Below, piece by piece: positions 10,674-19,903 of a stretch of 64,000 nucleotides of DNA; the first letter of the stretch is position 1, and each line of letters starts with the position of its first letter. A program made the translations under genes and the position numbers. The stretch comes from Pascua guehoae (taxonomy: Eukaryota > Basidiomycota > Tremellomycetes > Trichosporonales > Trichosporonaceae). The DNA is taken from assembly GCA_001600415.1 (NCBI GenBank), contig BCJX01000005.1, positions 1,978,008 to 2,042,007 on the forward strand. Reading direction: 5' to 3'. The notes under the pieces were generated by a model. That model made no database searches. It had not been told where the DNA came from and saw nothing but the letters and a program-made list of their open reading frames with translations.

Positions 10674-12989
10674 TACATATAACCTGTAGGAAAGGGAATG
10701 TCCCAAACGAGCTCGACGGGGGTAGGAGCTCCATTGTGCTTCGAGGGGTGTCGACGTTTTCCCTCGCCCAACGCACCCTGTGGCGCCGCCGGACATGGAG
10801 GTCGACGGAGGTGCGGACGGCCACGGAGGAGGAGTAGATCAGACGCTGGACTGGCAGATCGTCTTGGCGTGCCATGTCGGGCGTGGCCCCCTGTGGGCCC
10901 TGGGTACCTGGGTGCCAGTTACGAATATCCAGTCGGCATGTACGATTGGAGACGGTTGGACGGTTGATTGATTGGGATTGGAGACGGTTGACGGTTGATT
11001 CAGGTGGCGGAACTTGCCCGGTGCACCGGGTGCAATGTCCATGCGTGCGCTGAAACTACAGTACATTCAGCCTGCAGCCTGTTGTTGATACGAGTGGCAG
11101 CCGCGATAACAGCCAGTACTCCAGTGACTGTGATCGTGCACGTAGCGTCAGCCGACACGGACGATCGATCGCGCGCGCGCGCAGCCGTGTCCAGCCCACC
11201 ATGTCTCAGCACACCTTTCCGTTTCGGGACAAGACCCCGCGGCCCCAGATCCAGAGACCCCGCAATGTCCACAGTACCACACAGTCGAGCTGACCGTGCG
11301 TCGTGTTGTTGTGTATAGGGGGGCAAGTCGCCTGCGGAATGTTGCTGGCTTCGACACACCCGCGAGGGTTAGAGGTTGATCACCTGCCCATGGGACTGGG
11401 ACCTGATGAAACGCACCCACAACGAACAATGCGCATGTGGGCAGCAGCCCGGCCCTCCTCATGCCCACCCCGCCGCCCCGCCCACCTCGACTACCTCGTT
11501 GGCGCGTGCCCGCGTGCCTGGGTGCGGGGCACTGCACGCACGCGCCTGGGTTCGGTCTACAGCCGCACAATACAAACAGTTGCAGAATACAAATCACGCA
11601 CAGTGTCGGTCGCGTCGGTCGAGGCATGCGGCATGTATGCGGTATGCTGCGTGCGGTATTCAGGGCAGCTTGGGTGTGGGTGTGGAATGTTTCTGGGTAC
11701 GCGTCCTCGGCGAGGGGTACAGCACGTTTGCGGTGGGACGAGGGGCAGCACGTCAGCCCGCCGAGCGGGGTCTTGAGTCTGTCGGCCTTGTGGTTCACCG
11801 CGGTACTGGCGTCGACCACATGGGCACAGGGTTGGCTAGACTCTTCTCGAACCAGCATGGCGTTACCCTGCACGTCTTCATTCATAGTCCCCACCACAGT
11901 CTACAATACTCTTTTCTCGGGCGCGTGGGCGTTGGTGATGAGCGCGTGGCGTCCGGCGTCGGGTATATAGTAATGCAGTGTATGTCATAAGGGAACGTGA
12001 GGGGCGCAGGGATGCCGAGGCTGGTCCGAGGAGCGGCTGAGCATGCTGAGATGAGCGTTGGGCAGCGCGAGACAAATCGCACTCTGCACCACTGAGCTTC
12101 GTTTTGACATGCATTGTATCTACCAAGGTCGCAATGGAAGGTCGAAGAGGACAATATTAGCAGTGCCCGTAGGAAGGAGCGGGGTACACTTCCGTCTGCG
12201 GCTGGCCAGGAGCCACCAGTCTTAAGGGGACACTTACAATTCTCCATACTAACCTCCTTTATAGTCCCCGTCCCACTTCCATTCATCGGTAGCACCGACC
12301 GTAGAACCAGGGTCTCGTCCGCGTCGGACCATATTCCTTGTATGGCACTGCTGGGCAAGCCGGCTGCCCAACCTGGTGTCTGCCAGGCTATTGACAGGTA
12401 TCTCCCGAACAACCCTGTACAATCATATTTGGCGCCTTCAATTTGGGTACGCATTCACCGGACAGGCTACGCATGCCATGGTCCCACACGCTCTCAACCT
12501 CAAAACACATGGCGGTTACGCCTCCTGCACTCTCTCGGGTATTTGAATGCCTTTACCGCACTTTGCTTGGCCCCAAGTGGTTCCCGACCACGTCGACCCA
12601 CGTACGTCGGGTACCCCAGGAGGTGTGTCGTGCTGGAGCTGGTGCTGTGCGTCGCAAAGTGGGGATGTACAATTGTAGAAGACTAACTTATACCTTTGTC
12701 GAAGATATCCACAAGTGCCAACGCCCTCTTACATATCATCGCCGAATGTACCAGGTTCGATGTCTGGTCCACTACCGAGGGCGACGCCAATCGGCAATGG
12801 GGTAGCAGAGTGGTTCGTGAGCCGACCAGAGTGGAGACTAGCAGGTGGCAGTGGAGCAAGCATCACCACAAGGTGTGTCTAGCGTCAACGCACTCGATCA
12901 CTTCTCTCGAAAGGACGCGCCAACTGCCCTCCGCACTCGTCGAGACTACACTCGACTAGGCTTTGGCGCACTCAAAAAGGAGAGTTCAC

Positions 12990-13081
12990 TGATCACTGAC
13001 AGGATCGAACTGCCGACCTTTGCATACCTAGTACCCGACTGGATATTAGTACAATGCTCTAACCAGCTGAGCTAAGCGACC
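12990..13081 (-). tRNA. tRNA-Ile(AAU) with 18-nt intron
   Basis: The minus strand folds into a full cloverleaf. The acceptor stem is GGTCGCT paired with AGTGATC (two G-U pairs). The D-arm is GCTC/GAGC, the anticodon stem TTGTA/TGCAA, and the T-arm GGCAG-TTCGATC-CTGTC, with an A discriminator. The anticodon loop reads CTAATA followed by the intron, then A. This gives anticodon AAT (isoleucine codon AUU). The 18-nt intron lies one base 3' of the anticodon, the canonical position for nuclear tRNA introns, and starts TCCAGTCGGG. Confidence 0.9.
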
Positions 13082-13719
13082 GGGACTTGTAGAGTCTTCG
13101 GCCTGGTCGCCGGCGCCGCTAGTGTGTGTTGCAGTTTATACGGGTTGAGGGGGTTGAGGATGCGTGGTCGTGGAGCTAGGCAATACGCAAGCATTGTCCG
13201 TGTGCACTTGAAGAACAGGCGAAAAGGATGGTGGTTGGTGTTGTGGCGGCTTGGACGCTTCAACCACACGCCTTCGTCGGCGAGGCGCGTAGCACGCTAC
13301 GCTAGCCCGCGGCCGCGCGGCCGCAAGGCCGAGCACGCGTACGCGCACGCTACCACCCGTGCTCGCCCCGATCGTGTCCTCTGCCTGTAACACAAACGTA
13401 CCACCAACATGCAACAGTCGACACAACCAAAACAAAAATAAAACGCACCAGAAGCTAGCCAAAGACCGCTAGTGACGTAATTCCAACCCACACGCTATAC
13501 CGACCCCCGAAACCCAAGCTACCCAAGCGCGATTGGCTTTCATTTTGGGCTGCTTGGCGCGTGGCGCGCGCATGGACCCCACGCAACCCACGCGTGCCGA
13601 CCAGGCACACCCACCCAGGCAACATCACATGCCTCCTTGCTTGGGGTATCGCCATCCATCCGCAGCATAACTAAACCTACCCACACTCGTTTCCTGTTTT
13701 CACAACACACACCACCACC
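13082..13719. other. Intergenic upstream of GPI-protein gene
   Basis: Upstream region of the next plus-strand gene. It contains palindromic GC-rich words (GCCCGCGGCCGCGCGGCCGC near 13304-13323) and an A/C-rich leader (CACAACACACACCACCACC) directly before the ATG. No gene is supported. Confidence 0.5.
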
Positions 13720-15505
13720 ATGCTCATGTTCGCCAGACCGACCCTATTCATTCTTTGGGCGACGCTGTTTGCGGTCGCGCGGGCGGGGATCAATATTACG
13801 TTTCCAACGTCGAGCGATTATTGTGCGTCGAGGGCTGTGGCCGGTGGTGTTATGCGGTGGCGGTGGGGAGAGGACTGTGCCGGGGGTTGGGAGTTTGTGA
13901 AGGTTGAGAAGCGGAGGGGGGCGGGGGGGGCTCGTCGATGAACGAGGTGGAAAAGAGACCGACGCGAGAGGCCGAGAAGAGGCAAGACAGGGAAGGCGCA
14001 TGATATCCCACCGCCACCGTCGCTGCCGTTCCGCCGCACAGTTCGAGCCCGAGTTCGCGTTTGACCCAGTCGAGTCCACTGACGCCGCAGGGGTCGCCGA
14101 GGGCCAGTTTGTCGTCATGTGGGCGGGCGGCGAGGGCGACGGCAAACTCGACTTTTACCTCCGCAACCCGATGGAGACGGCGCGCGAGTTTTTCATGGGA
14201 TCGGGTGAGTGTGGCGCGTGTGGCGGGGGTTTGGGAGGAGTGTGGCATGTGGGCGCTCGAGGAAGTGTGGGACGCGGGGGGCGTGCGTGGTGCGGTGTGG
14301 GGAGAGGTGTGGTGTGCTGAGGTGTGGGAGCGTGGTGGCGTGGTCTGGTGGGTGATGAGACATGGCGATATGGCGAAGCGACAAACGGGGGCGCGACAGG
14401 AGAGGAGCGGGGGGCAGACGTTGCGAGCCGAGACGCTTGAGCTCGACAACGGGGCGTGACTTTGGGAAAATCGGACGCCGGTACGCCGGAGGGGCATCAT
14501 TGGTGGCATGAAACTTGGGAAGATGGGACGAGTGGGACGCGGTGAAAGGGGAAAGATGGACGAGGGAGACACGGGAAAGATGGGATCAGCGGCGACAGGG
14601 GTATGCGGATCCGAGGCCGAGCGCGTCATAGCGGTTGGGATGTAGGCGGACGAGCGAGTAGACGCGAGAGGCGACGCTTCGGGCCTGCGAGGTGGTGCGC
14701 AGACCGGGAGGCGGGGCGGGGCGGTGGAACGATTGGGCGACGCAAATGGGAGAGGCCATGGAGGGAGACATTGAGGCATGAGGTTTCATATCTGGCGCCC
14801 CATGACGGCGGCCTTGTTGAGGCGGTATGGCGAGGCTGTGAGCGACAGAGGTGATACAGTTGGCGAGAGAAAGCAAGGGGGGGCAATGCCACGGCAAAGT
14901 CGCTCCCCCGACCAACACGATACGAGTCCAGGACGTCCCGCACGTGTACCCAGTCCCGCACATGTACCCACGTTCCGCACAAGTGCATGGTCGAGCTAAC
15001 CCCAGCTCCTGCAACTGCCGGCTCCCGATCGTACGTCTAGTCTCTTTTCTCGGCTATAGGTCCTAACTAACCCCCAGATGGATGTTCTCGGCCAACCTCC
15101 AGCAACAACAGTTCCCCGCCGGGAACGGGTACAGTGTCCGGATCACAGACCACGGCAAGAACAAGAGTGCGTATCGTACGGGGGACAGGGTGCCATGGGT
15201 GCTGTGGCACCAAGGTGCCTTGCCTTGCTGGCATGGTGGCATGGTGATGGCACCCGTGTCGGCACCGAGACACGCAGCTGACTCTCGAAGCCCTCGCAAA
15301 GTCGGACAAGTTTGAGATCAAGCCATACTGGATACAGGAAAAAGTCCCCTCTGCAGCCGCCACAAACGGCACGGCCACCGCGAGCGCGACGGGCAACGGG
15401 AGCGATGCGGCGGCCCCGTCGAGCGGTGCGCGAGGGTCCAGCGTGGGGCCGGCAGTCGTGGCGATGACAGTGGTGGTCGTGGCGCTTGTGGGGTGTACTT
15501 TCTAG
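13720..15505 (+). CDS. Secreted GPI-anchored wall protein, Kre9/Knh1-like domain
   Basis: Exon 1 (13720-13822) encodes a signal peptide (MLMFARPTLFILWATLFAVA) followed by INITFPTSSDY. Exon 2 (14091-14204) continues in phase as WVAEGQFVVMWAGG, giving the FPTSSDYWV start typical of Ser/Thr-rich GPI-anchored Kre9/Knh1-domain proteins. A later exon from 15078 reads WMFSANLQQQQFPAGNGYSV. The last exon (15278-15505) ends in a Ser/Ala/Gly-rich linker and a hydrophobic tail (VGPAVVAMTVVVVALVGCTF), as expected of a GPI-attachment signal. Such proteins sit in the cell wall or outer membrane leaflet. Introns 1 and 2 are unusually long (268 and about 873 nt). The exon-2 donor (phase 1) does not match the frame that gives the sensible exon-3 protein. 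Either a small exon is missed inside intron 2, or there is an indel. The exon-3 3' end (15189 or 15198) is also unsettled. Confidence 0.6.
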
Positions 15506-16161
15506 GCTTTGCGGACATTTTAATAATATGTGACCATCGTGTCTTGGGGTGGGGATGGTGGCTCCGAAAAGTGGGCTCCGAGGTGGGTTGTGTGCGAGTT
15601 GTGGCGTGTGAGTGCTGTCGTGGGGCAGTGTGCTACTGAGCTGGGTGATACAGCTGATCGAGCGGAGGTTTGATTGACCTGGTTGCTTGGCCTGCTTCAT
15701 AGACGCCAACTCGGCTCCATACGCTCCTCGCTCCTCGCTCTCCGGCTTCAGAACGGTTTGGCCTGCTCAGAAATGCCTGGCCTGCTCGTGGTTATCGCTT
15801 GCACTCCCCAAATGTACCCCACCTTCGACACCAACCCGTGCTCCACTTCGACCCCAACCCGTGCTACACTCCAAACCAGTCGTGATGAAACTATGGCGCG
15901 TTGCCGAGCTGGACCAACCGCGTCCACCCACGTCCAGGAAGTCACGCGTCCACACCGGTATTGGCATCCCCGTCAACTGAAAAAAAGCCGAGACGGTATC
16001 TGGATCCTGGGCGACTCATACCAGCTACCATGAACAATATTGATCGTGGTTGTGGCCACACGCGGCGGGGGTTGGAACGCGCCCCTCTGCTTTTTCCACC
16101 GCAGTCCGATTTTCCCTCGCTCGACTTCCAGACGATAACAACGTCAACTAGTCAAAGGCCG

Positions 16162-16215
16162 AACATGGCATGGATGGGACACTGTTCGCCCGAGACATGG
16201 TTGACTCCAAGTCCA
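16162..16215. repeat. Dispersed repeat, first segment (copy A)
   Basis: The segment GAACATGGCATGG...CACTGTTCGCCCGAGACA followed by GGTTGACT recurs with substitutions at 19474-19530. The best block, CACTGTTCGCCCGAGACA, is identical in both. Confidence 0.6.
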
Positions 16216-16404
16216 AGGCGCGGAACAACCCTCTTGCTTTTACACCGAGTTGGGTGCATCACGGGCACGTTAAAATCCGCGCGTGACAGTGTGGAGACGG
16301 TGTCCAGCTCATATAGTGACAGAACCTGTGTGTGCCGAGTTGCAAAGTTCACTTTCGCCATGATGCGGCGCCCCCGAGCTCAATTGGCAAAAGTCAACTG
16401 GCAA

Positions 16405-16745
16405 ACGACAGGAGGTGGTCAGCTCTGAATGAGACGAGAGGACTTGAGACTGCTCAGTCCACACTGGAGCCCACACTGGTCATTCACACTTGGCCGCAGA
16501 CCTCTCGAACCGTTGGTACAGTATGTAAGGAAAAGGTTCGTGAGGGGCGCAGTGTGGCACTGTCTCGCGCTGCCGGGGGGGCCATGTCAGTAAGAGGTCA
16601 AGAGATGCATGCCTCGGCATCCCTGCATACTTGTTTGTGCCGCCGACCTGGCCGAGCTGGTCCCTGTGAACGCGGCCAGAAGCGCCGAGAAACGCTTGAC
16701 AAGGTGAAACATGGCATTTGTTAACTCGAGACACTGTGCGCCAAT
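16405..16745. repeat. Dispersed repeat, second segment (copy A)
   Basis: This aligns by eye with 20035-20255 through a series of shared words in the same order: GACAGGAG, GAGACGAGA, CAGTCCACA, TGGTCATTC, TTGGCCGC, CTCGAACC-TTGGTAC, CTTGTTTGT, ACCTGGC, AAGGTGAAA and ATGGCATT. Copy A is longer, with inserted sequence in the middle. Non-coding and diverged; origin unknown. Confidence 0.6.
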
Positions 16746-17474
16746 CACTCCATCCACGACGCGGCATGGCCGAGCTCGGCGATCATTTCACGGCAGCGGC
16801 AAGTGGGGCTCGTTAATGTACCTGCGTACCTGGCCGAACCCGACAAATGTCTGAGCGGTCCTACGCGTGTACGGCGTATGTCACTCAGTGGAGCGAGCCG
16901 CTGAAATGGAGCTTGGTGCAAGAGAGAGGCAAAGTGCAAAAGAGCGTTGTGGATGACATGACACGGCGGGCATCGAGCGTTGACCGCTATTTGAGGTCAG
17001 GTGTGCAGAAATTGGCCTGCCAAGCATCTCTGATAATGACGGCACGGACCGAATCGCGGAATGTCATTGTGCAGATTGTACAAACTTGATCCTCAAACCC
17101 AGGCCTGCTGGCTCTCGGAATGCACGCTCGAGCTAAAAGAAACAAGGTTGGCGTGGATTTCCGACTTGCGTTACAGGTTTCCACAGATGATGTGCACCCA
17201 AGACCTCGATACGATCTTGTGTCGACGGAATATTACAGGCGATGAGACTAGATGAGAGACTCTTGGCATGGTCAGTCGATACCATGTACGTACAGTGAGA
17301 TCACTTGACCATATTCTCAGCCTCTCTTAGTCTCTCTCAGCCCCTCTCAGCCTCTGCTCACCCACCCAGACCCCCTCCACCTCGTCCTATGCTATAAAGC
17401 TCAAACGCACCCTTCAACTGTGCCGCACCAAACTCCACACCACCTACATTCTCGCCACTGACCCCTTTACCAAC

Positions 17475-18390
17475 ATGTACACTCTACCGATTGCCGTTGC
17501 CCTCCTCGCGACACAAGCCGCGAGCACCCCCGTCCCCGACGACGGCAGCCTCCTTCCCCGCGCCGACTCGTGGCGCATCGACTGGCGGCACGGCGGCACC
17601 TGCTCGTGACGTGCGGCGGCGGGCCGATTGTCGGGTTCCAGAATGGCGACAAGCTCGTGCTGTGAGTTGTTATTCTGTAGTCGTTAGTCGGATTCGGCAA
17701 GGCCAGGACGCTGCCACATGCACATGGCAAAGATCTGCATATATATATCAGCAGAGATCGCAGAGACACTCACCACGCCAGGGCGCGCGACTTTTTGCGC
17801 TACTGTAATGGATACTGGGAGGTGTCGGCCAGCACGATTGTCTCCGGCATCCGTCCGCGGGTCAGGCGCTGCATTGACAGCACGCTGTGTACGTCTGCGT
17901 CGAGTCCCCCCAGTCCCCCCCCCCCCCCCCCCCCCGACCATACTGACAGCAGACCCGGCCAACGGCGTCCAGCCGCACATGTGGGAGTGCTACGACGGCG
18001 CACCGCAGCAGCAGTGGACGCACCACGCAGACGGCCGCACACACGCCACACACGCCCCGACCATACTGACAGCAGACCCGGCCAACGGCGTCCAGCCGCA
18101 CATGTGGGAGTGCTACGACGGCGCACCGCAGCAGCAGTGGACGCACCACGCAGACGGCCGCATCGAGCTCGTCGGCAAGGGTCAGTCCCAGTCCCAGTCC
18201 CAGCCTCAGTCTCAGTCGCAGGTTACAAACTGACGGCAGGCCTCTGCCTCGACGTGACGGATGGCGACCCGACAAAGCCCGTCCAGATGTGGGAGTGCGT
18301 CCCGGGCAACCGCAACCAGCAGTGGGACATGTGAGTAGGGTAACACGTGGCGGGGTGGAGGCTCACTGGATCAGTACGGAGGCCGTGTAA
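17475..18390 (+). CDS. Secreted ricin-B-type (QxW) lectin, frame-broken and internally duplicated
   Basis: The gene starts with a signal peptide (MYTLPIAVALLATQAAS). After about 43 residues the frame hits TGA (17607-17609), but the sensible protein continues in another frame as LLVTCGGGPIVGFQNGDKL. One base is therefore missing or extra near 17600. Later exons give YWEVSASTIV and RCIDST, then ANGVQPHMWECYDG with QQQW, then KLTAGLCLDVTDG with NQQW, and the final residues ITEAV. The repeated C-W-E-C and Q-x-W pattern is the beta-trefoil ricin-B-type carbohydrate-binding fold. No catalytic toxin chain is present. Introns at 18181-18221 and 18332-18374 are in phase; the acceptor used before 17950 is ambiguous because it is duplicated. 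It is secreted and probably binds glycans. It is either a decaying gene or carries an assembly indel. Confidence 0.6.
17915..17935. repeat. Poly-C tract, 21 bp
   Basis: A run of 21 C lies in the lectin intron directly before the duplicated acceptor segment. Such runs are prone to length error in sequencing and to slippage in vivo. Confidence 0.9.
17935..18163. repeat. Tandem duplication inside lectin gene, period 123 bp
   Basis: The segment from CGACCATACTGACAGCAG to GCAGACGGCCGCA occurs at 17935 and again at 18058, with about 106 bp apparently identical, separated by a short CACACGCC-rich spacer. The period, 123 bp, is a multiple of three. The second copy stays in frame and duplicates one QxW subdomain together with its intron acceptor. 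Confidence 0.9.
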
Positions 18391-18483
18391 ACTCGATGGC
18401 GTCTCGTACGCGTCGGCGCCGATGAGCGCCGCCCCCGAACAGTGAATACGGATTTTTTGAGTATTTTTTATTTTATTTCAGCA

Positions 18484-18553
18484 GCGACGGTGTAGTGGCG
18501 ACGGTGTAGTGGTGACAGTGTAGTAGCGACAGTGTAGTGGCGACAGTGTAGTT
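18484..18553. repeat. Minisatellite, five 14-bp units
   Basis: Five consecutive units of GCGACGGTGTAGTG or GCGACAGTGTAGTG lie in the 3' flank of the lectin gene. Units differ by one or two bases. Confidence 0.9.
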
Positions 18554-19112
18554 TCTGGACAATCTAGTTTCGACGAGCGGCTCACAGTACTGTAATGACT
18601 GTAATGGACAAGTTTTGCCAAAGGGCTAGGACTATCATAAGACACGGATGATAGTCTGGCATTGGCATCCGGGGCACGACAATGGTGAGGCGGTGGTCCT
18701 GGACCAGCAGTACAGTACAGCATGGCACAAAGTAGCCCGCACACGCTGGTTGCAGACCGGTACGGGCCTGCCCACAGGAGACGATTGTAAAATTGAGCAG
18801 AGGGGTTGCTACTGTATCGCCGGGATATAGCCTCTTGAGCAGTGTTGCAGGCAGGCGTGGAGGTCAACATTATGAGGGTCGTCGGGAGGGCGCGCCTGTC
18901 TGGGATACTGAGTTCATCGTAAACCACACAGCACGTCCAATCCATCATTTTATCAATAGCAAAACGTCCACATTCCTATGTACAGTGCAATAAATCCCAA
19001 CCCCCAAACCCCAACGTCCTAACGTCCCAACCTCCTACACCCCAACCTCAAATCTCAACCTCCCGCACCTCCTACACCCCCAACCCAACTTTTCCCAAAC
19101 TCTAGCATCCCC

Positions 19113-19370
19113 TCACACCCACTGGCCCTCACCGTAAACGTCCAGCAGCCCCGGCGCCACCTCTCGGCGGTCCCCAGGAGCTCCCTCCGCGCCCCGCCAT
19201 CGGCAAGCGAGCAGCGCATCCCGCCGCGCTGGCTCAGCTGCTGCGCCCAGAGTCACGTTCGCCGGGTCGACGCCGAACTGGGGCGACTCACACACAGCGA
19301 AATTTCCACCACAAACAGCATTTCCACGCACCGTGTGGCCCCGGCGGCCACACACGGTGTAGGCTGGAAT
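19113..19370 (-). CDS. Possible 3' exon(s) of an unrecognised gene
   Basis: The minus strand has an open frame ending in TGA at 19113. Its last 55 residues look protein-like (FGVDPANVTLG, then DRREVAPGLLDVYGEGQWV). Just upstream, a GTGCGT...CCCCAG segment of about 54 nt could be an intron. Further upstream the frame runs into the poly-T tract (poly-Lys on this strand), so no start or first exon can be placed. It may be a gene fragment or chance. Family not recognised. Confidence 0.25.
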   Translation of the reverse strand: MPAYTVCGRRGHTVRGNAVCGGNFAVCESPQFGVDPANVTLGAAAEPARRDALLACRWRGAEGAPGDRREVAPGLLDVYGEGQWV

Positions 19371-19390
19371 ACGTCCCTCTCCCTCTTTCC

Positions 19391-19418
19391 TTTTTTTTTT
19401 TTTTTTTTTTTTTTTTTT
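19391..19418. repeat. Poly-T tract, 28 bp
   Basis: An uninterrupted run of 28 T followed by GTTTTCTTTATTG. Reminiscent of an A-tail on the minus strand, but no element body was recognised. Confidence 0.9.
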
Positions 19419-19473
19419 GTTTTCTTTATTGTTCACTGACAGTCCCGATCTTGCCCTCCTCTAGTCGAAAGCG

Positions 19474-19530
19474 GAACATGACAATGGTGGAAAACCACAC
19501 TGTTCGCCCGAGACACGGTTGACTGTAGAC
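19474..19530. repeat. Dispersed repeat, first segment (copy B)
   Basis: Partner of 16162-16215. It shares the identical block CACTGTTCGCCCGAGACA followed by GGTTGACT. Confidence 0.6.
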
Positions 19531-19700
19531 TCGCTTCAGAGTGGTACATTGTGTCGCCACTTGTTCTTTTTTCTTGTTGCTTTTTGTTTTTTTACGCCCA
19601 GGACGGGGCACGAGGTAGGCCCCGGCAAGGATTGAGGGCCATCGAGGTCGAGGATGCACCACTGCAGCAAAGCTATGGAGAAATCTCTAAACCCTGACTC

Positions 19701-19760
19701 CTCTTTACATCCTCTTCATGCTCTTTACATCCTCTCCATGCTCTTTACATCCTCTCCATG
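19701..19760. repeat. Three 20-bp tandem repeats before tRNA-Arg
   Basis: Three head-to-tail copies of CTCTTTACATCCTCTCCATG (the first has TT for TC) end 14 bases before the 5' end of the tRNA gene. Confidence 0.95.
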
Positions 19761-19774
19761 CTCTCAGACACCAA

Positions 19775-19903
19775 GGTCGCGTGGCCAAATGGTACGGCGT
19801 CTGACTACGAATACATCGAGACTCACAAGAGGGCATCCATCCAATCCCTCTTGTCCTCGAGCAAGTCATCAGGAGATCGCGGGTTCGATCCCCGTCGTGA
19901 CCT
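19775..19903 (+). tRNA. tRNA-Arg(ACG) with 57-nt intron
   Basis: The ends form an acceptor stem, GGTCGCG with CGTGACC (one G-U pair). The D-arm is GCC/GGC, the anticodon stem TCTGA with TCAGG, the variable loop AGATC, and the T-arm GCGGG-TTCGATC-CCCGT. The loop reads CTACGA, then the intron, then A, giving anticodon ACG (arginine, CGN codons). The 57-nt intron starts one base 3' of the anticodon. It contains a perfect 9-bp hairpin (ACAAGAGGG with CCCTCTTGT) plus an outer CTCGA/TCGAG pairing. A run of T starts at the discriminator position and can serve as the RNA polymerase III terminator. The U discriminator is unusual for this isoacceptor. Confidence 0.88.

Larger units (their letters stand above)
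8793..12989. other. Gene-poor stretch
   Basis: About 4.2 kb in which I cannot support a protein gene. The first part is presumably the promoter of the zinc-cluster gene. Low-complexity sequence includes a GGAT/GGTG run near 8895-8955, GCCAG-type short repeats near 9290-9330, and a GGTGTGTG run near 9376-9400. A duplicated GGTCGCCACA lies near 10424, and a duplicated GATTGGAGACGGTTG near 10945-11000. Frames of up to 249 codons near 11.1-12.5 kb overlap each other on both strands without splice support. One short transposon-like element is listed separately. Confidence 0.5.
15506..17474. other. Intergenic with dispersed repeats
   Basis: No protein gene is supported. Much of 16.1-16.75 kb is a diverged repeat that recurs at 19.5-20.3 kb (listed separately). 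The last 150 bases before the lectin gene are C/T-rich and contain TATAAA near 17394, a plausible core promoter about 80 bases upstream of the ATG. Confidence 0.5.
18391..19774. other. Intergenic between lectin gene and tRNA-Arg
   Basis: This contains a 14-bp minisatellite, a C/A-rich low-complexity stretch (about 18985-19090, CCCAACC-like but not a telomere repeat), a poly-T tract and a short 20-bp repeat array. One possible coding fragment on the minus strand is listed separately with low confidence. Confidence 0.5.

Noticed and set aside
11148..12454. Frames of 249, 204 and 190 codons on both strands
   Set aside because: They overlap one another and include repeats. No exon joining produced a recognisable protein.
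18484..18553. Possible CRISPR-like array (five 14-bp units)
   Set aside because: There are no spacers, since the units are directly adjacent, and the host is eukaryotic. It is a minisatellite.
18985..19090. CCCAACC-rich stretch resembling telomeric DNA
   Set aside because: Units are irregular and do not match the CCCCCTAA-type repeat expected for this fungal group. It is internal low complexity.
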